A DNA stretch of 13,319 nucleotides from DASSKP01 sp035695045 (GCA_035695045.1 DASSEX010000054.1:1-13319); one strand, 5' to 3'. Positions 1 to 7,807 are shown, counted from the stretch's first letter. Numbers and translations: made by a program. The notes: generated by a model from the letters alone, not told the origin.

Positions 1-97
1 GCCGCAACTTACGCACCCGCCTCCCGGTGATGGATGCGGAGGTCAGCGCCTGTAACGGTTGCCCTGAGAGTTGCCCACCCCGTCTGACCTGCGCGTT
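1..97. other. Non-coding stretch downstream of tRNA-Arg with a weak inverted repeat
   Basis: I see no convincing gene here. On the tRNA strand this is the 3' flank of tRNA-Arg. It contains the inverted arms AGGTCAG (40-46) and CTGACCT (84-90), 7 bp with a 37-nt loop, and a short direct repeat GTTGCCC (58-64 and 70-76). There is no T-run, so a classic intrinsic terminator is not supported. The arms could help end or process the tRNA transcript, but that is inference. Confidence 0.35.
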
Positions 98-172
98 TGG
101 TGCCCCCGGCGCGATTCGAACGCGCGCACCCGCCTCCGGAGGGCGGTGCTCTATCCCCTGAGCTACGGGGGC
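98..172 (-). tRNA. tRNA-Arg (anticodon CCG)
   Basis: Read on the minus strand, the segment folds into a complete cloverleaf. The 7-bp acceptor stem GCCCCCG/CGGGGGC is perfect. The D arm is GCTC/GAGC, and the anticodon stem CCGCC/GGCGG encloses the loop CTCCGGA, whose middle bases are CCG. The T stem GCGCG/CGCGC encloses the loop TTCGAAT. The discriminator base is A, and the CCA tail is encoded (98-100 on the minus strand). Anticodon CCG reads the arginine codon CGG, common in a high-GC genome. The gene diverges from the receiver gene at 245. argS, which would charge this tRNA, lies about 1.2 kb away; that proximity may be coincidental. Confidence 0.97.
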
Positions 173-185
173 TCAAGACCGGACG

Positions 186-191
186 AGGCTA
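186..191 (-). promoter_or_regulatory. Candidate -10 element of tRNA-Arg
   Basis: On the minus strand this reads TAGCCT, which fits the TANNNT actinobacterial -10 pattern. Its downstream edge is 13 nt from the mature tRNA 5' end, allowing a short leader to be trimmed by RNase P. No clear -35 hexamer sits 17-18 nt upstream: the bases there read about GTCTCG, and a TTGAGC at 217-222 is too far away. Confidence 0.4.
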
Positions 192-230
192 GCAGTCGGC
201 GGTCGTCGCGAGACGCGCTCAAACCCGCCG

Positions 231-247
231 GATAGCCTCGCCCGGTG
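231..247 (+). promoter_or_regulatory. Candidate leaderless promoter/start module of the receiver gene
   Basis: The -10-like TAGCCT (233-238) ends 6 nt before the GTG start at 245, so transcription would begin at or next to the first base of the start codon. No Shine-Dalgarno sequence lies upstream, which fits a leaderless mRNA, common in actinobacteria. The 17-nt module GATAGCCTCGCCCGGTG matches the argS module at 1348-1364 in 14 of 17 positions with the same spacing. No good -35 element is seen. Confidence 0.5.
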
Positions 248-637
248 GCCGGTGCGGGGCGAGTGCTCGTTGTCGACGACGACGACGTCATCCGGCAGCT
301 CATCACGGTCAATCTCGAGCTCGAAGGCTTCGACGTGGTCACCGCCGTCGACGGCCAGGACGCGCTCGACAAGGTCAAGGACGCGCAACCGCGGGTCGTG
401 ACCCTCGACGTGATGATGCCCCGCCTCGACGGATGGGAGGCTGCGGCCCGGCTGCGCAACGATCCGGAGACCTCACACATCAAGGTGATCCTGCTCTCCG
501 CCCGGGCGCAGGAGGCCGACCTGCAGCGCGGGGAGCGGATCGGTGTCGATGCCTACCTCACGAAGCCGTTCGACCCGGACGAGCTCATCGACCTGGTCCG
601 TCGGCTGATGACGGAGGCAGGGGAGAAGCCCGCGTGA
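245..637 (+). CDS. Stand-alone CheY-like response regulator receiver protein
   Basis: The 130-residue protein is a single receiver (REC) domain with no output domain. The acidic pocket is near D12/D13 in the VLVVDDDD segment, the phospho-acceptor is D55 in LDVMMPRLDG, the switch Ser is S85 in LLSAR, and the conserved lysine is K107 in LTKPFDP. All key REC residues are present, so it should accept phosphate from a histidine kinase. No kinase is encoded here, so the partner is unknown. The GTG start was chosen because it gives a normal REC N-terminus and sits 6 nt after a -10-like TAGCCT (leaderless type). Its stop overlaps the next gene's GTG by 4 bp, implying translational coupling to a secreted lipoprotein. 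Such proteins act by protein-protein contact or in phosphorelays; the target cannot be told from sequence. Confidence 0.92.
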   Translation: MAGAGRVLVVDDDDVIRQLITVNLELEGFDVVTAVDGQDALDKVKDAQPRVVTLDVMMPRLDGWEAAARLRNDPETSHIKVILLSARAQEADLQRGERIGVDAYLTKPFDPDELIDLVRRLMTEAGEKPA

Positions 638-1323
638 GGACTCGCACGACCGCGATCGCCGCATGTGTTCTTTCTGCCGCGCTCAGCGCCTGTGGCAGCG
701 GCAGCGGGGGGAGCGTCGGGCAGGGCTCGCCGCCGACGGCTTCGGGCACGCCGTCGTCGAAGCCGACCACCTACACGTCTCCGCCGGCGACGCTGCCCGT
801 CGACCCGGTCGACCTGTCGACGGCGCAGCCGCCCTGGCTGCCGCCGGCGGCCATCGACCAGGGAAAGAACAGCGCGTCCTATGTCACGGCCGCCGGGCTG
901 CCCTACGCCGAAGAGATGCTGTCGGTGCACTACCACGCGCATCTCGACATCAACGCCGACGGCAAGGCCGTACCGGTGCCGCCGTACATCGGGTTCGTCG
1001 CGAACGGGACGAAGGCGCTGGGGCTCGCGCCGCTGCACACGCATCAGCAGGACGGCATCATCCACATCGAGAACAGCGTGCCCGCGACATTCGTGCTCGG
1101 GCAGTTCTTCGTCGAGTGGGGTGTGCGGCTGACGGCGGACTGTGTCGGCGGTCTGTGCGGCGGAAAGGGCAAAGAGCTCGCGTTCTTCGTCAACGGCAAG
1201 CGGTACACCGGTGACCCGTCGCGCATCGTCCTGACGAAGCACGAGGAGATCGCCATCGAGTACGGCGACACCGGCAAGCTGCCGACGCCGCCGTCGACGT
1301 ACGCGTTCTCGAGCGGAGAATGA
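634..1323 (+). CDS. Secreted lipoprotein with histidine-rich putative metal-binding motifs, function unknown
   Basis: The predicted protein has 229 residues. The GTG start overlaps the upstream stop (GTGA) and has a good ribosome-binding site, GGGGAG at 620-625. The N-terminus is a lipoprotein signal: Arg at 2 and 4, a hydrophobic stretch, then lipobox LSAC with lipidated Cys20. A Gly/Ser/Pro/Thr-rich linker follows to about residue 65. The folded part has two histidine clusters, H99-Y-H-A-H103-L-D105 and H135-T-H137-QQDGII-H144-I-E146, a C170-VGGL-C175 pair, and an FFVNGKRY segment near the C-terminus. The spacing suggests a bound metal ion at the outer face of the membrane; this is inference. 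I have seen similar His-rich patterns in uncharacterised bacterial and archaeal proteins and know no assigned function. The pairing with a receiver gene may reflect co-regulation. Confidence 0.85.
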   Translation: MRTRTTAIAACVLSAALSACGSGSGGSVGQGSPPTASGTPSSKPTTYTSPPATLPVDPVDLSTAQPPWLPPAAIDQGKNSASYVTAAGLPYAEEMLSVHYHAHLDINADGKAVPVPPYIGFVANGTKALGLAPLHTHQQDGIIHIENSVPATFVLGQFFVEWGVRLTADCVGGLCGGKGKELAFFVNGKRYTGDPSRIVLTKHEEIAIEYGDTGKLPTPPSTYAFSSGE

Positions 1324-1347
1324 CCAAGATCCGCAACGTTTCGCTGG

Positions 1348-1364
1348 GATAATCTCGCCGGGTG
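1348..1364 (+). promoter_or_regulatory. Candidate leaderless promoter/start module of argS
   Basis: GATAAT/TAATCT (1348-1355) is a good actinobacterial -10. Its TANNNT form ends 6 nt before the GTG start at 1362, so the transcript probably begins at the start codon. No Shine-Dalgarno is present. The module GATAATCTCGCCGGGTG is nearly the same as that at 231-247. The -35 region is poor. It would give the argS-lysA-hom-thrC-thrB block its own promoter, independent of the receiver/lipoprotein unit. Confidence 0.55.
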
Positions 1365-3017
1365 ACCCCCTCGGACGTCTCCGCTGCGGTGATCGCTGCG
1401 GTCCGTGCGGCGGTCACCGCCGGCGAGCTGTCGGTCGACGTGCCCGCGTCGGTGACCGTCGAGCGGCCCCGCAACAAGGATCACGGCGACTACGCGACCA
1501 ACACCGCGTTGCAGCTCGCGAAGCCGGCCGGCCGGCCGCCGCGGGAGGTGGCCGAGGTCATTGCGGCCCGGCTTCGCGACCATCCGGGCGTCGAGGGCGT
1601 CGACGTCGCCGGCCCAGGCTTCCTCAACATCCGGCTGTCCCACGGCGCCCAGGGGGAGCTCGCCCGGACGATCGTCACGGCCGGCGTGGACTACGGACGC
1701 AGCGACACGCTGGCCAAGGAGCGGGTCAATCTCGAGTTCGTCTCGGCCAACCCGACCGGGCCTGTGCACCTGGGGCACACGCGATGGGCAGCGCTCGGTG
1801 ACGCCCTCCGGCGGTTGCTCGAGGCAGCCGGCGCCGAGGTCACGAGTGAGCACTACCTCAACGACGCCGGTTCGCAGATGGAGAAGTTCGCCCGGTCGCT
1901 CCTGGCCGCATCGCGGGGCGAGCCCGCTCCTGAAGACGGCTACTCCGGCGACTACATCGTCGATGCGGCCGCGCGGATCGTCGCTGCGACCCCCGGCATC
2001 CTCGACCTTTCGGACGACGAGGCCGCGCTCGCCTTCCGCGAGCAGGGCTACGAGCTGATGCTCGACGACATGCGGGCGAGCCTGGCTCGCTTCGGCGTCG
2101 AGTTCGACGTCTGGTTCTCGGAGCGGTTCCTGCGCGAGTCCGGTGCGGTCGAGCACGCCATCGACACGCTGCGCTCCCAGGGGCACGTCTTCGAGCAGGA
2201 CGGCGCGATCTGGCTGCGCACGACCGACTTCGGCGATGACAAGGACCGCGTTCTCATCCGTAGCAACGGCGAGCCGACCTACTTCTCCGCCGATGCGGCC
2301 TACTACATCAACAAGCGTGAGCGTGGCTTCGACCGCTGCGTCTACATGCTGGGTGCCGACCACCACGGCTATGTCGGGCGGCTCAAGGCGATCGCGGCGT
2401 GTGCGGGAGACGACCCGCAGCGCAACATCGAGGTGCTGATCGGCCAGCTGGTGAAGCTGGTGCGTGCCGGTGAGGAAGTGCGGCTGTCCAAGCGCGCAGG
2501 CAACATCATCACGCTCGACGAGCTCGTCGACGCCGTCGGTGTCGATGCCGCGCGCTACACGCTGGCGCGGTATCCCGCGGACTCGCCGATGACGCTCGAC
2601 ATCGAGCTCGTCACCCGGCAGACCAACGACAACCCGGTCTTCTACGTGCAGTACGCGCACGCGCGCATCGCGTCGCTGCTGCGCAACGCGACCGAGATGG
2701 GTGTCACCCGCGGCGACACCTTCGATCCGGAGCTGCTGAGCGACGAGCGCGAGGGCGACCTGCTCGGAGCCCTGGGGGAGTTCCCGCGGATCGTGGCCAG
2801 TGCCGCCGAGCTGCGCGAGCCGCACCGCGTCGCGCGCTACCTCGAAGAGCTCGCGGGCACCTACCACCGTTTCTACGACGCCTGCCGCGTGCTGCCGATG
2901 GGCGACGAGCCGGCGACGCCGCTCACTGCCGCGCGGCTGTGGTTGGTGGAGGCGACGCGGATCGTTCTCGCCAACGGACTGCACCTGCTCGGTGTGAGTG
3001 CTCCGGAGCGGATGTGA
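1362..3017 (+). CDS. argS: Arginyl-tRNA synthetase
   Basis: ArgRS attaches arginine to tRNA-Arg in the cytoplasm, using ATP (class I aminoacyl-tRNA synthetase). The 551-residue length is typical for actinobacteria. The N-terminal tRNA-recognition (Add) domain covers about residues 1-90. The class I HIGH signature is H136-L-G-H139 within ANPTGPVHLGHTR. The KMSKS-equivalent loop is L375-S-K377-R378 followed by AGN, a normal ArgRS variant. The C-terminal DALR anticodon-binding domain runs from about 430 to the end. The GTG start gives the family-typical N-terminus beginning MTPSDVSAAV and follows a leaderless-type promoter. Seven nt separate its stop from lysA, so co-transcription is likely. Confidence 0.98.
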   Translation: MTPSDVSAAVIAAVRAAVTAGELSVDVPASVTVERPRNKDHGDYATNTALQLAKPAGRPPREVAEVIAARLRDHPGVEGVDVAGPGFLNIRLSHGAQGELARTIVTAGVDYGRSDTLAKERVNLEFVSANPTGPVHLGHTRWAALGDALRRLLEAAGAEVTSEHYLNDAGSQMEKFARSLLAASRGEPAPEDGYSGDYIVDAAARIVAATPGILDLSDDEAALAFREQGYELMLDDMRASLARFGVEFDVWFSERFLRESGAVEHAIDTLRSQGHVFEQDGAIWLRTTDFGDDKDRVLIRSNGEPTYFSADAAYYINKRERGFDRCVYMLGADHHGYVGRLKAIAACAGDDPQRNIEVLIGQLVKLVRAGEEVRLSKRAGNIITLDELVDAVGVDAARYTLARYPADSPMTLDIELVTRQTNDNPVFYVQYAHARIASLLRNATEMGVTRGDTFDPELLSDEREGDLLGALGEFPRIVASAAELREPHRVARYLEELAGTYHRFYDACRVLPMGDEPATPLTAARLWLVEATRIVLANGLHLLGVSAPERM

Positions 3018-3024
3018 CCGTCCG

Positions 3025-4410
3025 ATGAGAGCGCATCCGGCCGGCGCCCTGCACGGCGACGTCGCGCCCCTGACGCACCGGCAGCCCCCTCCGCCGGCCG
3101 ACCTGGCGACGATCGACCCGCAGATCTGGCCGCTCGGCGCGGAGCGGGTGGACGGCGTACTGCACCTGGGTGGGGTCGACGTCCGCGACGTCGCCCAGGA
3201 GCACGGGACGCCCGCATACGTGACGGTCGAGGACGACTTTCGCGCCCGTTGCCGCGGATATCGCGCCGCGTTCGGTGAAGAGACCGACATCTACTACGCC
3301 GGGAAGGCGTTCCTGTCCCGCGCGGTCGTCCGGTGGGTCGCCAGCGAGGGCCTGTCACTCGAGGTCTTCAGCGGCGGCGAGCTCGGCATCGCGCTGTCCG
3401 CCGGCTTCGCGCCGGAGCGGATCCTCATGCACGGCAACAACAAGTCGCCGGCAGAGCTCGACGCCGCGCTCGACGCGGGTGTGGGGCGGATTGTCGTCGA
3501 CAGCGACATCGAGATCGCCCGGCTCGCGCATGCCGCGGAGCTTCGCGGCATCCGGCAGAAGGTGCTCATCCGGGTCACGGTGGGTGTCGAGGCGCACACC
3601 CATGAGTTCATCGCGACGGCGCACGAAGACCAGAAGTTCGGCTTCTCGATCGCGAGTGGTGCAGCGCTCGAGGCCGCTCGGCGCGTGCTGGCGCTTCCGT
3701 CGCTCGAGCTCGTCGGCCTGCACAGCCACATCGGCTCGCAGATCTTCGACACCGCGGCGTTCGAGGTGGCGGCGCACCGCGTCGTGGAGCTGCTCGGCAG
3801 CATCCGCGACGCGCTTGGCGTCACCCTGCCCGAGCTCGACCTCGGTGGTGGCATCGGCATCGCCTACGTCTCCGACGACGATCCGGCGGAGGTGCCCGCT
3901 GTCGCGAAACAGCTTCGCGCGATCGTCGATCGCGAGTGCGCCGCGACGGGCCTGCCGACGCCGCGCCTGGCCGTCGAACCCGGCCGGGCCATCGCCGGTC
4001 CCGGCACGGTCACGCTCTACGAAGTCGGCACCATCAAAGACGTCGACGGCATCCGCACCTATGTCAGCGTCGACGGCGGCATGAGCGACAACATCCGCAC
4101 CGCCCTCTACGACGCCGACTACACCGTCACGCTGGCGTCGCGAGAGAGCGACGCGCAGCCGATGTTGTGCCGCGTCGTCGGCAAGCACTGCGAGTCGGGT
4201 GACGTCATCGTGCGCGACGCGTGGCTGCCGGCCGACCTGGCGCCGGGAGATCTGCTCGCGGTCGCCGCGACAGGGGCGTATTGCCGGTCCATGGCCAGCA
4301 ACTACAACGCAGTGCTCAAACCACCGGTCGTCGCGGTGGCGGGCGGCAGCAGTCGTGTCATCGTCCGCCGCGAGACCCTGGCGGACCTCCTCGCGCTGGA
4401 CCAGGGGTGA
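3025..4410 (+). CDS. lysA: Diaminopimelate decarboxylase
   Basis: LysA is a PLP enzyme that decarboxylates meso-diaminopimelate to L-lysine, the last step of lysine synthesis. From ATG 3025 it has 461 residues, a normal length. The fold-type III decarboxylase signatures are all present: PLP-binding K94 in YYAGKAF, H233-SHIGSQ, the phosphate-binding glycine run at 274-276 (GGGIG), E318-PGR321, the active-site C389-E-S-G-D from the partner subunit, and Y419 in GAYCRSMASNYN. The start was chosen because MRAHPAGALH matches the usual actinobacterial N-terminus; an in-frame GTG at 2998 overlaps argS and would add nine unlikely residues. No strong Shine-Dalgarno precedes ATG 3025, so translation probably depends on coupling to argS. 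hom follows 4 nt later. Confidence 0.97.
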   Translation: MRAHPAGALHGDVAPLTHRQPPPPADLATIDPQIWPLGAERVDGVLHLGGVDVRDVAQEHGTPAYVTVEDDFRARCRGYRAAFGEETDIYYAGKAFLSRAVVRWVASEGLSLEVFSGGELGIALSAGFAPERILMHGNNKSPAELDAALDAGVGRIVVDSDIEIARLAHAAELRGIRQKVLIRVTVGVEAHTHEFIATAHEDQKFGFSIASGAALEAARRVLALPSLELVGLHSHIGSQIFDTAAFEVAAHRVVELLGSIRDALGVTLPELDLGGGIGIAYVSDDDPAEVPAVAKQLRAIVDRECAATGLPTPRLAVEPGRAIAGPGTVTLYEVGTIKDVDGIRTYVSVDGGMSDNIRTALYDADYTVTLASRESDAQPMLCRVVGKHCESGDVIVRDAWLPADLAPGDLLAVAATGAYCRSMASNYNAVLKPPVVAVAGGSSRVIVRRETLADLLALDQG

Positions 4411-4414
4411 CGCG

Positions 4415-5734
4415 GTGGCGGCGGTGACGGACGTGAAGCCGCTGCGGGTCGCGCTGCTCGGCTGCGGCGTCGTCGGCAGCGAGGTCGTCCGTCTGATGCA
4501 CGCGCACGAGAGCGACCTCGCGCAGCGGGTCGGTGCGCCACTCGAGCTGGCCGGCATCGCGGTGCGGCGGCCGTCCCGCGCCCGTGACCTGCCGGTCGGT
4601 GAGGAGCTGTTCACCTCCGACGCGGCCGCGCTCGTCGCACGCGACGACGTCGATCTCGTGGTCGAGGTCATCGGGGGCATCGAACCCGCGCGCTCGCTGC
4701 TGCTGACGGCGCTCGAACGAGGCGCGAGCGTCGTGACCGCCAACAAGGCGCTCCTCGCAGAGGACGGCGCGACACTCTACGAAGCCGCGCGACGCGGCGG
4801 CACGGATCTCTACTGCGAGGCGAGCGTGGCAGGGGCGATCCCGCTGCTCCGGCCGTTGCGGGAGTCGCTCGCGGGTGACCGCGTCACCCGCGTGATGGGG
4901 ATCGTCAACGGCACGACCAACTACATCCTGTCGCGCATGGACGAAAGTGGCGCCGGCTTCGAGGAAGCGCTCGAGGAAGCCCAGGCGCTCGGCTACGCCG
5001 AGGCGGACCCGTCGGCCGACATCGAAGGCTTCGACGCCGCTGCCAAGGCGGCGATCCTCGCCGGGCTTGCTTTCCACACGCGGGTCACCGCTGCGGACGT
5101 GCACCGTGAAGGCATCACCGACGTGACAGCAAGCGACGTCGCGAGCGCGCGCGAGATGGACAGCGTGGTGAAGCTGCTCGCGATCGCCGAACGCGGTCCG
5201 GATCGCAGCGGTCGCGACTCCGTGGGAGTGCGCGTGCACCCGGCGATGATTCCGCGGTCGCATCCGTTGGCGAGCGTCGGTGACGCGTTCAACGCCGTGT
5301 TCGTCGAGGCCGACGCCGCCGGCCAGCTGATGTTCTACGGACGCGGTGCGGGCGGTGCGCCTACCGCAAGTGCTGTGCTCGGCGACCTCGTCGCGGTTGC
5401 CCGCAACCGGCTGAGCGGCGCGCGCGGGACGGGGGAGTCGGCGTACGCGGATCTGCGCATCCGGCCCATGGGCGAGACCCCCACGCGCTACCACGTGAGT
5501 CTCGACGTCGCGGACAAGGCAGGCGTGCTGGCCAGCGTCGCCAACGCGTTCGCGGCGCAGGACGTGTCCATCCAGACGGTGCGGCAGGAGGGCCACGGCG
5601 ACGACGCGACACTGGTGCTCGTGACGCACACGGCGCCTGATGCGGCGCTGTCGGAAACCGTCGAGGAGCTCCGTCAGCTGGACGTCGTACGTGCGGTCGC
5701 CAGCGTCATGCGCGTCGAAGGTGGTGCCGGGTGA
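4415..5734 (+). CDS. hom: Homoserine dehydrogenase
   Basis: It reduces L-aspartate-4-semialdehyde to L-homoserine with NAD(P)H, the branch point leading to threonine and methionine. The protein has 439 residues. The N-terminal Rossmann motif is G16-CGVVG21. The catalytic domain carries the SADIEGFDAAAK211 segment, with the conserved Asp and the active-site lysine, preceded by MGIVNGTTNYIL. A C-terminal ACT domain begins near residue 359 (RYHVSLDVADKAGVLA), the usual site of feedback inhibition by threonine in this family. GTG 4415 was chosen over in-frame GTGs at 4424 and 4433 because an AGGGG ribosome-binding site lies 7 nt upstream, inside the lysA stop region. The stop overlaps the thrC start by 4 bp. 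Confidence 0.97.
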   Translation: MAAVTDVKPLRVALLGCGVVGSEVVRLMHAHESDLAQRVGAPLELAGIAVRRPSRARDLPVGEELFTSDAAALVARDDVDLVVEVIGGIEPARSLLLTALERGASVVTANKALLAEDGATLYEAARRGGTDLYCEASVAGAIPLLRPLRESLAGDRVTRVMGIVNGTTNYILSRMDESGAGFEEALEEAQALGYAEADPSADIEGFDAAAKAAILAGLAFHTRVTAADVHREGITDVTASDVASAREMDSVVKLLAIAERGPDRSGRDSVGVRVHPAMIPRSHPLASVGDAFNAVFVEADAAGQLMFYGRGAGGAPTASAVLGDLVAVARNRLSGARGTGESAYADLRIRPMGETPTRYHVSLDVADKAGVLASVANAFAAQDVSIQTVRQEGHGDDATLVLVTHTAPDAALSETVEELRQLDVVRAVASVMRVEGGAG

Positions 5735-6816
5735 GTGTCACGACGCCGACCATGAACCGACGTCTCTGGCGAGGCGTGATCGAGGAGTTCCGCGACCGGC
5801 TCCCGGTCACCGATGCGACGCCTGTCGTGACGCTGCAGGAAGGTGGCACACCCCTCGTCCACGCGCCGCGGCTGTCCGCACGGGTCGGATGTGACGTCTA
5901 CCTCAAGGTCGAGGGCGCCAACCCGACCGGCTCCTTCAAGGACCGGGGCATGACGGTCGCGATCTCCAAGGCCGCAGAAGAAGGTGCGCAAGCGGTGATC
6001 TGCGCGTCGACCGGCAACACCAGCGCGAGCGCGGCGGCGTATGCCGTGCGCGCCGGCATGGTGTGCGCCGTGCTCGTCCCGCGGGGCAAGATCGCCATGG
6101 GCAAGCTTGCGCAGGCGCTCGTGCACGGGGCCAGGCTGATGCAGGTCGACGGCAACTTCGACGACTGTCTGACCCTCGCCCGCGGGCTCGCCGACTCCTA
6201 CCCGGTCTCCCTCGTCAACTCCGTCAACAACTTCCGCATCGAAGGCCAGAAGACGGCCGCGTTCGAGATCTGCGACGCACTCGGTGACGCGCCGGACATC
6301 CACTGCCTTCCGGTCGGCAACGCCGGCAACATCACCGCTTACTGGCGCGGCTACTCGGAGTACGCCGCCGACGGCGTGACCTCGCGTCGTCCGGTGATGC
6401 GTGGCTTCCAGGCGGCGGGCTCGGCCCCCATCGTGAGCGGCGCGCCGGTCGCACGGCCGTCCACGATCGCGACGGCCATCCGGATCGGCAACCCGGCGTC
6501 GTGGAAGCAGGCGCTCGCCGCGCGGGACGAGTCGGGCGGTGCGATCGAGTCGGTCACCGACAAGCGGATCCTCGAGGCCTACCGCTACGTCGCCAGAGAA
6601 GAAGGTGTCTTCGTGGAGCCGGCGAGCGCCGCGAGTGTTGCCGGGCTGCTCCAGGCGCACGGCGACGGAACGTTGCCGGCCGGCGCCCTGGTCGTGTGCA
6701 CGGTCACCGGCAACGGGTTGAAGGACCCCGAGTGGGCGATCAGCGGCGCTCCGCCGCCCCAGACGATCCCGGCCGACGTCTCCGCTGCGGCGGATGCTCT
6801 CGGCCTGCGCGGCTGA
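5731..6816 (+). CDS. thrC: Threonine synthase
   Basis: This PLP enzyme converts O-phospho-L-homoserine to L-threonine, the last step of the branch. The protein has 361 residues, the short type usual in actinobacteria. The PLP lysine is K70 in NPTGSFKDRGMT. Further fold-type II marks are CASTGNTSASAAAYA and the phosphate-binding PVGNAGNITAYWRGY. The GTG start overlaps the hom stop as GTGA, with an AAGGTGG ribosome-binding sequence just upstream. The order hom-thrC-thrB places the enzyme using the kinase product before the kinase gene, which is the usual actinobacterial order. thrB starts 2 nt after the stop. Confidence 0.97.
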   Translation: MSVTTPTMNRRLWRGVIEEFRDRLPVTDATPVVTLQEGGTPLVHAPRLSARVGCDVYLKVEGANPTGSFKDRGMTVAISKAAEEGAQAVICASTGNTSASAAAYAVRAGMVCAVLVPRGKIAMGKLAQALVHGARLMQVDGNFDDCLTLARGLADSYPVSLVNSVNNFRIEGQKTAAFEICDALGDAPDIHCLPVGNAGNITAYWRGYSEYAADGVTSRRPVMRGFQAAGSAPIVSGAPVARPSTIATAIRIGNPASWKQALAARDESGGAIESVTDKRILEAYRYVAREEGVFVEPASAASVAGLLQAHGDGTLPAGALVVCTVTGNGLKDPEWAISGAPPPQTIPADVSAAADALGLRG

Positions 6817-6818
6817 GC

Positions 6819-7754
6819 ATGGCCCGAGGCGCGCGACCGACGTTCCGTGCTGCTCCCGTGCGAGTGCGGGTGCCGGCGACCAGTGCCAACCTCGGCCCGG
6901 GGTTCGACGCGCTGGGCCTCGCGCTGATGCTGCATGACGACGTCGTCGCGCGGGTGACCGACTCCGGTCTGTCCGTCGATGTCGCGGGGATGGGCGCGGC
7001 GACGGTGGCGCGCAACGCGCGCAACCTGGTGGTCCGGGCGATGCGCGCGGCGTTCGACCGGCTCGGCGGCCGGCCCGGCGGGCTCGAGCTCGTCTGCGCC
7101 AACCGGATCCCGCACGGGCGGGGTCTCGGTTCGTCCGCTGCCGCGATCGTCGCGGGCATCGTTGCCGCCCGGTCGCTGGTGGCCGGCGGCTCTGAGCGAC
7201 TCGACGATGCGGCCGCATTGGCCCTCGCCACCGAGCTGGAGGGTCATCCGGACAACGTCGCGGCGTGCCTGCTCGGAGGGTTGACCCTCGCGTGGACCGA
7301 TGCCGAAGGTGCGCACGCCGAGCGGCTCGGTCTCGCGCCGGCGATCGCTCCGGTCGCGTTCGTGCCCGGGTCTTCGTCCTCGACGAAGGCGACCAGGCGG
7401 CTGCTGCCCGACGCTGTTCCGCACGGGGATGCGGCGAGGAACGCGGCACGTGCTGCGCTGCTCGTGGAAGCGCTGCGGCATCGTCCGGATCGTCTGCTGG
7501 TGGCGACCGAGGACCGGCTGCATCAGCCCTACCGTGCGGAGGCCATGCCCCGGACGGCAGCGTTACTCGACGACCTTCGGGGCCGTGGCATCCCGGCCGT
7601 GGTGTCCGGCGCCGGCCCCACCGTCCTCGCGCTCACGACGACGGACACCCGGCCGGAGGCAGTCGAGCTCGGGCGGCGGGGCTGGACCGTCCTGCCGCTC
7701 GACGTCGACACCGGCGGTGCGACGCTCGTGCCGTTGGAGACACGCCGGGAATAG
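6819..7754 (+). CDS. thrB: Homoserine kinase
   Basis: This GHMP-family kinase phosphorylates L-homoserine to O-phospho-L-homoserine, the substrate of ThrC. The protein has 311 residues. GHMP motif 1 is VPATSANLGPGFDALGLAL near the N-terminus. Motif 2, the ATP-binding loop, is P98-HGRGLGSSAA108. H143-PDN146 follows in ELEGHPDNVAACLLGG, and motif 3 is VSGAGPTVLAL near the C-terminus. ATG 6819 lies 2 nt after the thrC stop with no clear ribosome-binding site, so translational coupling is likely. It is the last gene of the amino-acid block; no intrinsic terminator is seen after it. Confidence 0.97.
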   Translation: MARGARPTFRAAPVRVRVPATSANLGPGFDALGLALMLHDDVVARVTDSGLSVDVAGMGAATVARNARNLVVRAMRAAFDRLGGRPGGLELVCANRIPHGRGLGSSAAAIVAGIVAARSLVAGGSERLDDAAALALATELEGHPDNVAACLLGGLTLAWTDAEGAHAERLGLAPAIAPVAFVPGSSSSTKATRRLLPDAVPHGDAARNAARAALLVEALRHRPDRLLVATEDRLHQPYRAEAMPRTAALLDDLRGRGIPAVVSGAGPTVLALTTTDTRPEAVELGRRGWTVLPLDVDTGGATLVPLETRRE

Positions 7755-7771
7755 TCCCCTCGTCGGAGTTG

Positions 7772-7801
7772 TTGCCGTTCGTGGTGGGGACGGCGTACGC
7801 T
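7772..7801 (+). promoter_or_regulatory. Candidate housekeeping-type promoter of rho
   Basis: A TTGCCG -35 (7772-7777) and a TACGCT -10 (7796-7801) are separated by 18 nt, a good fit to the main actinobacterial sigma factor. Transcription would start near 7808, leaving about 180 nt of leader before the rho GTG. It lies in the gap after thrB, so rho can be expressed apart from the amino-acid block. Confidence 0.6.
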
Positions 7802-7807
7802 GAGCTC

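Noticed and set aside
2998..3024. In-frame GTG 2998 as the lysA start
   Set aside because: It overlaps argS, has no ribosome-binding site, and adds residues not expected before the family-typical MRAHPAGALH start at 3025.
1044..3290. 748-codon open frame on the minus strand across argS
   Set aside because: It is antisense to argS and the lysA start, its product is Arg/Val/Asp-rich with no recognisable domain, and the plus-strand genes carry clear catalytic motifs. Long antisense frames are expected in high-GC DNA.
7741..7760. GGGA/TCCC around the thrB stop considered as a terminator
   Set aside because: The stem is only 4 bp with no T-run, too weak to call.
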